Shown here in pieces: positions 1 to 5,826 of a stretch of 6,109 nucleotides of DNA. Each line of letters begins with the position of its first letter. Positions within the stretch are counted from its first letter, which is position 1. Made by a program: the position numbers and the translations under genes. A model generated the notes under the pieces. It searched no databases, was not told the DNA's origin, and saw only the letters and a program-made list of their open reading frames with translations. Origin of the DNA: CAYVLI01 sp964452105 [NCBI: uncultured Nitrospinota bacterium] (GTDB lineage: Bacteria; JAUXIQ01); the NCBI GenBank assembly GCA_964452105.1, contig CAYVLI010000073.1:1-6109 (forward strand). The letters run 5' to 3'.

Positions 1-609
1 CAGCTGGAGAAGGCGTCCCTTAAGGAGGCCCTCAGCCACCCCAACTGGGAAATGGGCCGGAAGATAACCATAGACTGCGCCACCCTCATGAACAAGGGGC
101 TCGAGGTCATAGCGGCCAGATGGCTCTTCGACATGGAGCCGGAGGATATAAAGGTGCTCATCCATCCCCAGAGCATAGTCCACTCTATGGTGGAATTCGT
201 GGACGGCTCGGTCATCGCACAACTGGGTATGCCGGACATGCGTCTGCCCATATCGTACGCTCTCAACTATCCCAGACGGCTCCCCAACAAGCTGCCCGCC
301 CTCGACCTGGCGCGCGCGGGCACACTCACCTTTCAGGAGCCGGACATGAAAAGGTTCCCCTGCCTCAAGTACGGTTACGATGCCCTCGTAGAAGGAGGCA
401 GCATGGCCACGGTCCTCAACGCCGCCAACGAGACCGCAGTGGAGGCCTTTATGAGCCAGAAAGTCGACTTCAAAGACATTTCTGAGATAATAGAAACGGT
501 CATGGGGAAGCACCGGACACGGGAAGCTCTCGACCTGGAGCAGGTGCTTCAAGCGGATAGTTGGGCCAGAGAGGAAGCCACCCGCATTGTAGAAGAACGA
601 CGGCGTTGA
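1..609 (+). CDS. dxr: 1-deoxy-D-xylulose 5-phosphate reductoisomerase, C-terminal half (5' truncated by window)
   Basis: Cytoplasmic enzyme of the MEP isoprenoid pathway. It converts DXP to 2-C-methyl-D-erythritol 4-phosphate with NADPH and a divalent metal. The reading frame is open from base 1, and 202 residues are visible before the TGA at 607-609. The N-terminal NADPH-binding half lies outside the window. Adding 196 to the local residue number gives E. coli numbering throughout: HPNWEMG (local 13-19) is the flexible active-site loop (H209, W212, M214), NKGLE (31-35) carries N227, K228 and metal ligand E231, HPQSIVH (55-61) ends in H257, and GMPDM (76-80) ends in M276. The implied full length of 398 matches the family. 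Two oddities: local Cys26 sits where E. coli has phosphate-binding Ser222, and Ala38 where it has Glu234. The gene is first of a plus-strand run into pgpA. rseP, a frequent downstream neighbour of dxr, is absent. Identification is very secure. Confidence 0.97.
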   Translation, partial: QLEKASLKEALSHPNWEMGRKITIDCATLMNKGLEVIAARWLFDMEPEDIKVLIHPQSIVHSMVEFVDGSVIAQLGMPDMRLPISYALNYPRRLPNKLPALDLARAGTLTFQEPDMKRFPCLKYGYDALVEGGSMATVLNAANETAVEAFMSQKVDFKDISEIIETVMGKHRTREALDLEQVLQADSWAREEATRIVEERRR

Positions 610-641
610 CACCGGAAAAAACTACCCCTTACAGACCTTCC

Positions 642-1082
642 ATGAAGCAAATAGCCAGATTTTTCGCTACCGGCGCTTATATCGGCTACCTTTCCAGAGC
701 CCCGGGCACACTGGGTTCTCTCGAAGGAGTATTAATAGTGCTGGCTTTGCGCGGGAGGGGTGTCCCTCTCTATTTTGTGGTCCTTGCGGCGGTCGTCGCC
801 CTGGGAATAGCGGTCTCCGGAGCCGCCGAAAAGGACTATGGCGTCAAGGACGACCAGCGTATAGTCATAGACGAGATAGGCGGTCTCATTCTATCCGTGC
901 TACTGCTTCCGATTAGCCTGAAGACACTTATTCTCTGTTTCATAATGTTCAGGGTATTCGATATCTGGAAGCCTGTTCCGCATCTGGAGAAACTGCGCGG
1001 CGGCCCGGGCATCGTGGCTGATGACCTGCTGGCCGGTCTAATGGCTAACATAGCCGTGAGGGCGCTGCTCCTTATCTGGTAA
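642..1082 (+). CDS. pgpA: Phosphatidylglycerophosphatase A
   Basis: Membrane enzyme that dephosphorylates phosphatidylglycerophosphate to phosphatidylglycerol, the last step of PG synthesis. The 146-residue product carries the family motifs in order: PGTLGSL (21-27), the acidic pair D77-E78 in a VIDEIGG context, FRVFDIWKPVP (103-113), and GGPGIVADDLLAG (120-132) with D127-D128. The conserved acidic residues are thought to bind the catalytic metal. Hydrophobic stretches near 43-60, 80-101 and 129-146 are likely membrane segments. I chose ATG 642 because family members begin with a short basic stretch just before the ATG..GYL..APGT region. The open frame reaches back to an ATG at 561 inside dxr, but that adds 27 residues unlike the family. 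An in-frame TTG at 606-608, overlapping the dxr stop as TTGA, would add 12 residues and is a real alternative. No strong Shine-Dalgarno precedes 642. Probably translated with dxr and thpR from one mRNA. Confidence 0.93.
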   Translation: MKQIARFFATGAYIGYLSRAPGTLGSLEGVLIVLALRGRGVPLYFVVLAAVVALGIAVSGAAEKDYGVKDDQRIVIDEIGGLILSVLLLPISLKTLILCFIMFRVFDIWKPVPHLEKLRGGPGIVADDLLAGLMANIAVRALLLIW

Positions 1083-1086
1083 GCGC

Positions 1087-1093
1087 AGGAAGG
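1087..1093 (+). promoter_or_regulatory. Ribosome binding site that fixes the GTG start of thpR
   Basis: AGGAAGG lies 10 bases before the GTG at 1104. It is the best Shine-Dalgarno match in the plus-strand operon and supports the non-ATG start, which also gives the family-typical N-terminus. Confidence 0.75.
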
Positions 1094-1103
1094 CAATCCG
1101 AAC

Positions 1104-1682
1104 GTGGAAAGCATACGCTCCTTCATCTCCGTGGAAATACCGGAAAAAGTAAAATCGAGAATGCTTGAGGTGAAGAAAGAACTAGTCCCGCTGACTCCGT
1201 ATATTAGATGGGTGAGGCCTGAGAGCATGCATCTGACGCTAAAATTCCTGGGTGATATAGACCCATCCCAGGTGGAGCCCGTCTCGGCATGCATAGAGGA
1301 AGTGGTGAAGGGTGTCTGGCCTTTTGAGGTGAAGGTGGGCGGTGCGGGCGTCTTTCCCAACAGCAGGTATCCCAGGGTGCTCTGGATAGGAATAGTTGAA
1401 GGACAGGAGCAGCTTTCATCCATCTGCCGTGGACTGGAAGAAGGCCTGAAGAAGCAGGGGTTCAAGCCGGAATCGAGGCCTTTCCGACCGCATCTGACTC
1501 TGGGGAGGTTCAAGGACGGCCGGAAGGCGGGTAGGGCATTGAGCCGGGAGATGCTCGAGCAGGCCGCAACATGGGAGGAGGGCTTCGCGGTCAATGGGGT
1601 GAAGCTGATGCGTAGCCAGCTACACCCATCAGGCGCTATCTACACCGTGCTAAAGGAATGTACGCTATCGGGTGAAACATAG
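1104..1682 (+). CDS. thpR: RNA 2',3'-cyclic phosphodiesterase (2'-5' RNA ligase / LigT family)
   Basis: Cytoplasmic 2H-superfamily phosphoesterase. Members hydrolyse 2',3'-cyclic phosphate RNA ends to 2'-phosphates and can reversibly join tRNA halves through 2'-5' bonds in vitro; the physiological role is unsettled. The 192-residue product has both signature HxT motifs, H43-L-T45 (HLTLKFLG) and H130-L-T132 (RPHLTLGRF), which supply the two catalytic histidines. The N-terminal RSFISVEIP strand is typical of the family, and the length fits its usual 180-190 residues. The start is GTG at 1104, preceded by AGGAAGG at 1087-1093 with a 10-base spacer. It lies 21 bases after pgpA stops, so it is probably the last gene of the dxr-pgpA-thpR unit. 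It converges with uvrA; the spacer holds a hairpin and a T-rich tract. In many proteobacteria thpR sits with pgpA, cinA and recA, and here cinA and recA are not adjacent. Confidence 0.93.
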   Translation: MESIRSFISVEIPEKVKSRMLEVKKELVPLTPYIRWVRPESMHLTLKFLGDIDPSQVEPVSACIEEVVKGVWPFEVKVGGAGVFPNSRYPRVLWIGIVEGQEQLSSICRGLEEGLKKQGFKPESRPFRPHLTLGRFKDGRKAGRALSREMLEQAATWEEGFAVNGVKLMRSQLHPSGAIYTVLKECTLSGET

Positions 1683-1690
1683 GCCGTAGT

Positions 1691-1744
1691 CATGCCATCC
1701 TGAGCCCTGCCTTCGGGTCGTAGCGAAGGGCAGCGAAGAATCTC
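1691..1744. repeat. Intergenic palindromic repeat element (CATTCTGAGCG...GCGAAGAATCTC type)
   Basis: The spacer between the convergent genes thpR and uvrA begins with CATGCCATCCTGAGC and ends with AGCGAAGAATCTC. I recognise these as the two edges of a dispersed palindromic repeat common in intergenic DNA of many uncultured bacteria; this is from memory, not a search. Between the edges is an imperfect hairpin: CTGCCTTCG (1707-1715) pairs with CGAAGGGCAG (1724-1733), with one bulged G (1728) and an 8-base loop. A second hairpin follows directly at 1734-1751. The edges can also pair weakly (ATCCT at 1697-1701 with AGAAT at 1737-1741, one mismatch). Such elements may be non-autonomous mobile repeats, structured RNA ends or terminators. 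Only one copy is seen here, so its repeat nature is an inference. Confidence 0.55.
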
Positions 1745-1767
1745 TTCTTCGTGGTGTTTTATCTTTT
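1734..1767 (+). terminator. Probable intrinsic terminator after thpR
   Basis: CGAAGAA (1734-1740) and TTCTTCG (1745-1751) form a perfect 7-bp stem with the 4-base loop TCTC. After five bases come TTTT, ATC and TTTT (1757-1767). The T-tract is downstream only on the plus strand, so it would end the dxr-pgpA-thpR transcript. The stem is AT-rich and the T-tract is interrupted and set back from the stem, so efficiency is uncertain; the hairpin at 1707-1733 just upstream could reinforce it. No matching T-tract serves uvrA on the minus strand. Confidence 0.5.
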
Positions 1768-4532
1768 CAGTTGTGGTTCAGGAGGGGTTTCAGATGGCAG
1801 CCGGTGTGGGAGGTTTCGACCTGAGCGATTTCTTCGGGGGTGCCTTCTGCCACCAGGTATCCGCCCAGCTCTCCCCCTTCGGGCCCCAGGTCTATGATGT
1901 AATCGGCGGTTTTTACGACGTCGAGATTGTGCTCGATAACAAGGACGGTGTTGCCTCTTTCCACCAGATTGTTCAAGACGGCCAGGAGCTTCTTGACGTC
2001 CTCGAAGTGGAGTCCGGTGGTGGGCTCGTCGAGTATGTAGAGAATGCCTTTCGGTTTCTTGCTGCTCAGCTCGGCGGCGATTTTAAGACGCTGGGCTTCG
2101 CCTCCGGAGAGGGTGGTGGCGGGCTGGCCCAGCCTGAGGTAACCCAGGCCTACCTCCTGAAGGAGGGCCAGCTTGTTCAGCAGCCGTGGCGGGCCGTTGA
2201 AAAATTCAAGGGCCTGGTCCACAGTCAGCTCTAACGCTTGATTTATGTTCAGCCCCTTGTATTTCACCTCCAGCACTTCCTGCTTGAACCTGCTTCCCTG
2301 GCATTCCTGGCAGCGCACGAAGATATCGGCCATGAAGTGCATTTCGATTTTCTGATGGCCGTTCCCCTTGCATACCGGGCAGCGGCCGCTGGCCGCGTTG
2401 AAAGAGAAGTGTCCCGGTGTGTACCCCCTTTTGCGCGCGGCAAGGGTTTCGGCGAATAATTTGCGCACCATGTCGTAGGCTTTAATGTATGTGATGGGGT
2501 TGGAACGAGGCGTCTTGCCAATGGGCTGCTGGTCCAGCAGCAAGGTGTCCCGAATCCATTCGAAACCCGATATCATATCGAACTTGCCCGTTCGATCTCC
2601 CTGTTGGTGGAAAATACGGTTCAGGGCCATGTACAGGGTCTCGTGTACAAGTGTGCTTTTGCCTGCTCCGGAGACGCCCGTGACGCAGGTGAAGGTGTTT
2701 AAGGGTATCCGAACGCTGATTCCCTTCAGGTTGTTCTCCCTGGCGCCGTGAATGCTTATGTAGCGCCCGTTGGTCTCCCTCCTTCGCGCGGGGATGGGAA
2801 TGGTGAGCTTGCCTTTGAGATGGCGTGCGGTGAGCGAATCGCAGTTTTTGAGAAATCTCTTGAGGGTCCCGCTGTAGACGATCTCTCCGCCCTGCGCACC
2901 GGCAAGCGGTCCCATGTCCACCAGGTGCTGTGCGTGGGATATGACTTCCCTGTCGTGCTCCACGACCAAGACGGTGTTTCCGATGTCGCTGAGCCTCTCA
3001 AGAATTTTTAGAAGGCGGCTGTTATCCCTGGGGTGCAGGCCGATGGTGGGTTCGTCCAGAATGTAGAGGGTGCCGGTCAGCCTGGCGCCGAGTTGGTTGG
3101 CCAGGTTAACCCTCTGCGCTTCGCCGCCCGACAGGGTTCGGGTTAGGCGGTCCAGGGTGAGGTAATCCAGGCCCACGTAATACATGAAGTCCAGCCTGGA
3201 CTCTATTTCCTTGAGAACGTCGTTAGCTATTTCCCGCTCCATACGGCTCAGCTCGAGTTCCTTGAAAAACGTTCTGGCTTCAGCTACGGTCATGGCCGTT
3301 ACCTGTGCTATGGAAAGGCCGCCGATGTTCACCCACAGGGCCTCTTGCCTCAGGCGGGTACCGCCGCACTGGTGGCAGTCCTTCAGGGACTTGTACTTCC
3401 GGGTGAACACCCGTATGAACATCTTGTATTTTTTGGCGCTCAGCCTCTTGAAGAAGGGGTAGATGCCCAGGTGTTTGCTGGTGCCGTGAAGAACCAGTTT
3501 GAGCTCTCGTTTGGTGAGCTTTCTGAAAGGTTTGTTAAGATCAACATTCTTGTCACTGGCCAGCTTCTCCAGCTCCTTCTTGAAGTACCTACTGTATTTG
3601 GACATGTTCCAGGGTTTTATGGCGCCCTGGGCCAGGGTTTTATTCTTGTCGGGTATGATCAGGTCCAGATCGTAATCCAGTATGTTCCCGAAGCCGCCGC
3701 AGGCCTGGCAGGCGCCATAGGGGCTGTTAAAAGAGAAGAAATTGGGGGTATGTCGCTCGAACTTTCTGTCGCATCCGAGGCAGATAAATTCCTGGCTGAA
3801 GCGCAGGTCGGGACCGTTCACACAACGCACCACGGCCTCTCCTTTGCCTTCCCTGAAGGCGACCTCCAGGGAATCGGCCATGCGGGTTGCAGCGCTGTCC
3901 CTCACGGCCAGCCTGTCCACCACCACCAGGAACCGCCCGGAGCCGTTCAGGGGTGGGTATTTTCCCTGTGAGAGGTCGTAGACCTCATCATCTGCTATCA
4001 ATCTTATGAAGCCTCGGGAGGGTAGTTCATCTATCAGTTGCTTCGCGGACGCACGTTCGGCCCATTTAAAGGGGAAGGTAATGTAAATGCGTGCTCCATC
4101 ATGTTTCTGAAGGAGGGTATCCACTGACTGGCTGATGGTGTCCGCCTTGACCTCCTCCTTGCACTGAGGGCAAATTATCCTGCCTGTTTTTGCGTAGAGA
4201 AGGCGCAGGTAGTCGTAAATTTCCGTGGCCGTGCCTACCGTGGAGCGGGAGTGCTTGACGGGGTTCTTCTGCTCGAAGGCTATGGCCGGGGAGATTCCCT
4301 CTATGTAGTCGACGTCGGGCTTGTCCACCCTTTCCAGGAACTGTCTGGCATAGGTGGAGAGGGATTCTATATAACGTCTGTGTCCTTCGGCGTATATGGT
4401 GTCGAAAACCAGTGAGGACTTCCCCGACCCGCTGAGGCCGGTGAAAACGATGAACTTGCCTATGGGAAGCTCGAGGTCTATGTTCTTAAGGTTATTTTCC
4501 CGGGCGCCCTTGATGAGTATCTTTTTAAGCAA
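1767..4532 (-). CDS. uvrA: UvrABC excision nuclease subunit A (possibly a divergent UvrA lineage)
   Basis: Damage-sensing ABC ATPase of nucleotide excision repair. A UvrA dimer scans DNA in the cytoplasm and loads UvrB at lesions. The 921-residue product (E. coli UvrA has 940) has the full tandem layout: Walker A GLSGSGKS (32-39); CPQC (121-124) leading into the UvrB-binding/insertion region (about 125-245); zinc-type cysteines 251/254 and 275/278; CHQC (386-389); signature LSGGEAQR (467-474); Walker B LYILDEP (489-495); second Walker A GVSGAGKST (619-627); second zinc module cysteines 718/721 and 741/744; signature LSGGEAQR (808-815); Walker B LYILDEP (831-837). All catalytic motifs are intact. 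The start is TTG at 4532-4530: an in-frame TAG lies two codons upstream, a GGGG (4546-4543) sits 10 bases before it, and the N-terminus KILIKGARENNLKNI aligns with the family. Several segments (HTPNFFSFNSPYG, MHFMADIFVRC, LDQQPIGKTPRSNP) differ from common UvrA wording. It lies 33 bp downstream of the cyclase gene, probably in the same operon. No SOS box was seen. Confidence 0.96.
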   Translation of the reverse strand: MLKKILIKGARENNLKNIDLELPIGKFIVFTGLSGSGKSSLVFDTIYAEGHRRYIESLSTYARQFLERVDKPDVDYIEGISPAIAFEQKNPVKHSRSTVGTATEIYDYLRLLYAKTGRIICPQCKEEVKADTISQSVDTLLQKHDGARIYITFPFKWAERASAKQLIDELPSRGFIRLIADDEVYDLSQGKYPPLNGSGRFLVVVDRLAVRDSAATRMADSLEVAFREGKGEAVVRCVNGPDLRFSQEFICLGCDRKFERHTPNFFSFNSPYGACQACGGFGNILDYDLDLIIPDKNKTLAQGAIKPWNMSKYSRYFKKELEKLASDKNVDLNKPFRKLTKRELKLVLHGTSKHLGIYPFFKRLSAKKYKMFIRVFTRKYKSLKDCHQCGGTRLRQEALWVNIGGLSIAQVTAMTVAEARTFFKELELSRMEREIANDVLKEIESRLDFMYYVGLDYLTLDRLTRTLSGGEAQRVNLANQLGARLTGTLYILDEPTIGLHPRDNSRLLKILERLSDIGNTVLVVEHDREVISHAQHLVDMGPLAGAQGGEIVYSGTLKRFLKNCDSLTARHLKGKLTIPIPARRRETNGRYISIHGARENNLKGISVRIPLNTFTCVTGVSGAGKSTLVHETLYMALNRIFHQQGDRTGKFDMISGFEWIRDTLLLDQQPIGKTPRSNPITYIKAYDMVRKLFAETLAARKRGYTPGHFSFNAASGRCPVCKGNGHQKIEMHFMADIFVRCQECQGSRFKQEVLEVKYKGLNINQALELTVDQALEFFNGPPRLLNKLALLQEVGLGYLRLGQPATTLSGGEAQRLKIAAELSSKKPKGILYILDEPTTGLHFEDVKKLLAVLNNLVERGNTVLVIEHNLDVVKTADYIIDLGPEGGELGGYLVAEGTPEEIAQVETSHTGCHLKPLLNHN

Positions 4533-4565
4533 TTCTAAGCATCCCCGCTTCCCGGATTACCGGCG

Positions 4566-5672
4566 CTACTCTTGGTACAAGAGCACTCGATTCTTGCCCG
4601 ATTGCTTGGCCAGGTAAAGCGATTTGTCGGCCCGATCTATCAGTTGGGAGGGGGAACCGGCATCTCCCGGGAAATGTGATACACCAATGCTCATGGTAAC
4701 TCTTTCCTTTACCTCAAGGTCATCCAGGGAGAAACTATGAGATTCAACCTGAGAGCGCAACCTCTCGGCGAACACCATGCTCATTCCCTTATCCGTCTCG
4801 GGCAGGATGACGGTAAACTCCTCACCGCCATATCGGGCAACGACATCGGATAAGCGAGACGCGCTCTTTAAAATATTGGATATTTCCTTTAGCGCCTGGT
4901 CTCCCATGAGGTGCCCGTACTTATCGTTGAGCGCCTTGAAATCGTCGATATCTATCATGAGCAGACACAGCCCATGCTGCCCGTATCTTCGGGAGCGCTC
5001 TATTTCTTCCTTCAGGCGCTCTTGAAAGAAACGGTGATTAAACAGGCCGGTGAGCCCGTCTGTGACGGCCATGAGTTGGGCTTGCTGGTGTATCGAGGCG
5101 TTCCTGATGGCTATGGCTGCGTGGTTGGCCAGGGTCTCCAGGAAATTAAGATCCTCCTCATCGAAGGGTTCGCCGGACCTTTTTCCGTTTATATTCACCA
5201 CGCCCGCACATTTTCTGTCTATCATGATGGGCACGCTTATGAAGGAGCAATCCTTGTACTTACCCTGGCTCTTAATCCCAAGACTTCTCAGCTCTTTCTC
5301 GCTCTTTATCAGGAGTGGCTTTTCATTGACCAGTACCTTGCCGGAGATACCCTCGCCGGCTTTAATGCGGGTATTTTCCTTGACCTTCTGAGAAATGCCG
5401 GAAGCCGACTTGATCTTCAGAGCATCGCCCTCAAGTATCATCAGAGAACCCCTTTCTGCTTCCAGTTCATGGGTTGCAAGTGATACTATGAGGCGGAAGA
5501 GGACGTCGAGGTTCAAGACCGAGTTGAGGGCTCTGGCCACATCGTTGAGGGTGTGCAGTTGTTGAATTCTGACAGCAAAATCTTCTTTAAGACGAAGGTT
5601 TTCTTCTTCGAGTTTTTCCAGGGTATCTTTCACTTTAGACATTTCCCTGTTTTTGGTAGTCGCTTCATCCAT
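4566..5672 (-). CDS. GAF domain-containing diguanylate cyclase (GGEEF)
   Basis: Predicted cytoplasmic enzyme making cyclic di-GMP from two GTP, gated by a small-molecule sensor domain. The 368-residue product has no signal peptide or membrane segment. A charged coiled coil at about 12-45 is followed by a GAF domain at about 45-192 (GEGISGKVLVNEKPLLI, SVPIMID, DEEDLNFLETLANHAAIAI) and a GGDEF domain at about 200-366. Catalytic features are intact: the DGLTGLFNHRFF entry (205-216), metal-binding D241 in MIDIDDFK, the active site GGEEF (282-286) with E285 as second metal ligand, and N249-D250. An RLSD (273-276) five residues before GGEEF matches the RxxD inhibitory site, so product feedback is likely. 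The GAF ligand cannot be read from sequence. ATG 5672 has no strong Shine-Dalgarno; ATG at 5642 (residue 11) is an alternative that keeps all domains. It is the first gene of a probable operon with uvrA. Confidence 0.93.
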   Translation of the reverse strand: MDEATTKNREMSKVKDTLEKLEEENLRLKEDFAVRIQQLHTLNDVARALNSVLNLDVLFRLIVSLATHELEAERGSLMILEGDALKIKSASGISQKVKENTRIKAGEGISGKVLVNEKPLLIKSEKELRSLGIKSQGKYKDCSFISVPIMIDRKCAGVVNINGKRSGEPFDEEDLNFLETLANHAAIAIRNASIHQQAQLMAVTDGLTGLFNHRFFQERLKEEIERSRRYGQHGLCLLMIDIDDFKALNDKYGHLMGDQALKEISNILKSASRLSDVVARYGGEEFTVILPETDKGMSMVFAERLRSQVESHSFSLDDLEVKERVTMSIGVSHFPGDAGSPSQLIDRADKSLYLAKQSGKNRVLLYQE

Positions 5673-5720
5673 GACTTTTTTATAGCGTATCTATTTAATA
5701 AATAAAAGAAAATTTCGTAG

Positions 5721-5737
5721 TTGGAGCGCCGCTCAAA
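5721..5737. promoter_or_regulatory. Near-palindromic candidate operator between divergent promoters
   Basis: GAGCG (5724-5728) and CGCTC (5730-5734) form a perfect 5-bp inverted repeat around one base. After a G/A mismatch the symmetry continues with TT (5721-5722) and AA (5736-5737). It is a GC-rich island in an AT-rich spacer. It sits near the predicted start point of the minus-strand promoter and over the -35 position of the plus-strand candidate, where a repressor would act. Chance occurrence or a short RNA hairpin in the cyclase leader is also possible. Confidence 0.35.
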
Positions 5738-5750
5738 CTAATGATATAGT
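5721..5750 (+). promoter_or_regulatory. Candidate sigma70-type promoter for rimI
   Basis: TATAGT at 5745-5750 matches the -10 consensus at 5 of 6 positions. A weak -35, TTGGAG (5721-5726), lies 18 bases upstream. The start point would fall near 5757, about 70 bases before the rimI ATG. Its -10 overlaps the -10 of the opposing promoter, so the two may compete for polymerase. Confidence 0.4.
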
Positions 5751-5769
5751 ATTGTTGAATCTATTGCAA
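5741..5769 (-). promoter_or_regulatory. Candidate sigma70-type promoter for the cyclase-uvrA operon
   Basis: Read on the minus strand, TTGCAA (5769-5764) is followed after exactly 17 bases by TATCAT (5746-5741). These match the consensus -35 at 3-4 positions and the -10 at 5 of 6. Transcription would begin near 5734, giving a leader of about 60 bases before ATG 5672. No experimental support. Confidence 0.45.
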
Positions 5770-5808
5770 TATTTTACTGAACCGAAATATCACTTTCTGG
5801 CGCTGGTT

Positions 5809-5814
5809 GGAGGA
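5809..5814 (+). promoter_or_regulatory. Ribosome binding site of rimI
   Basis: GGAGGA lies 12 bases before the ATG at 5827. The match is strong though the spacer is slightly long. It supports 5827 over the in-frame ATG at 5851. Confidence 0.65.
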
Positions 5815-5826
5815 AACGGAATCTTC

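Noticed and set aside
561-641. 27-residue N-terminal extension of PgpA from ATG 561
   Set aside because: It overlaps dxr deeply, its residues (His, Arg, Pro, Thr rich) are unlike PgpA, and the family start fits ATG 642.
836-1594. 252-codon open frame on the minus strand across pgpA and thpR
   Set aside because: It lies antisense to two well-supported genes, is rich in Ser, Pro and Arg with no recognisable domain, and is explained as a shadow of their codon bias.
3345-3971. 208-codon plus-strand open frame inside uvrA
   Set aside because: It is antisense to the zinc-module region of an intact uvrA, with no recognisable motif; a shadow frame.
4911-5483. 190-codon plus-strand open frame inside the cyclase gene
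   Set aside because: It is antisense to the GAF and GGDEF coding sequence and has no independent support.
5769-5790. ATATTT/AAATAT inverted repeat with a 10-base loop
   Set aside because: Only six AT-only pairs in an AT-rich spacer; expected by chance and without supporting context.
5673-5826. SOS (LexA) box upstream of the cyclase-uvrA operon
   Set aside because: No CTGT-N8-ACAG or GAAC-N4-GTTC type site could be found by eye; only an isolated GAAC half-site is present.
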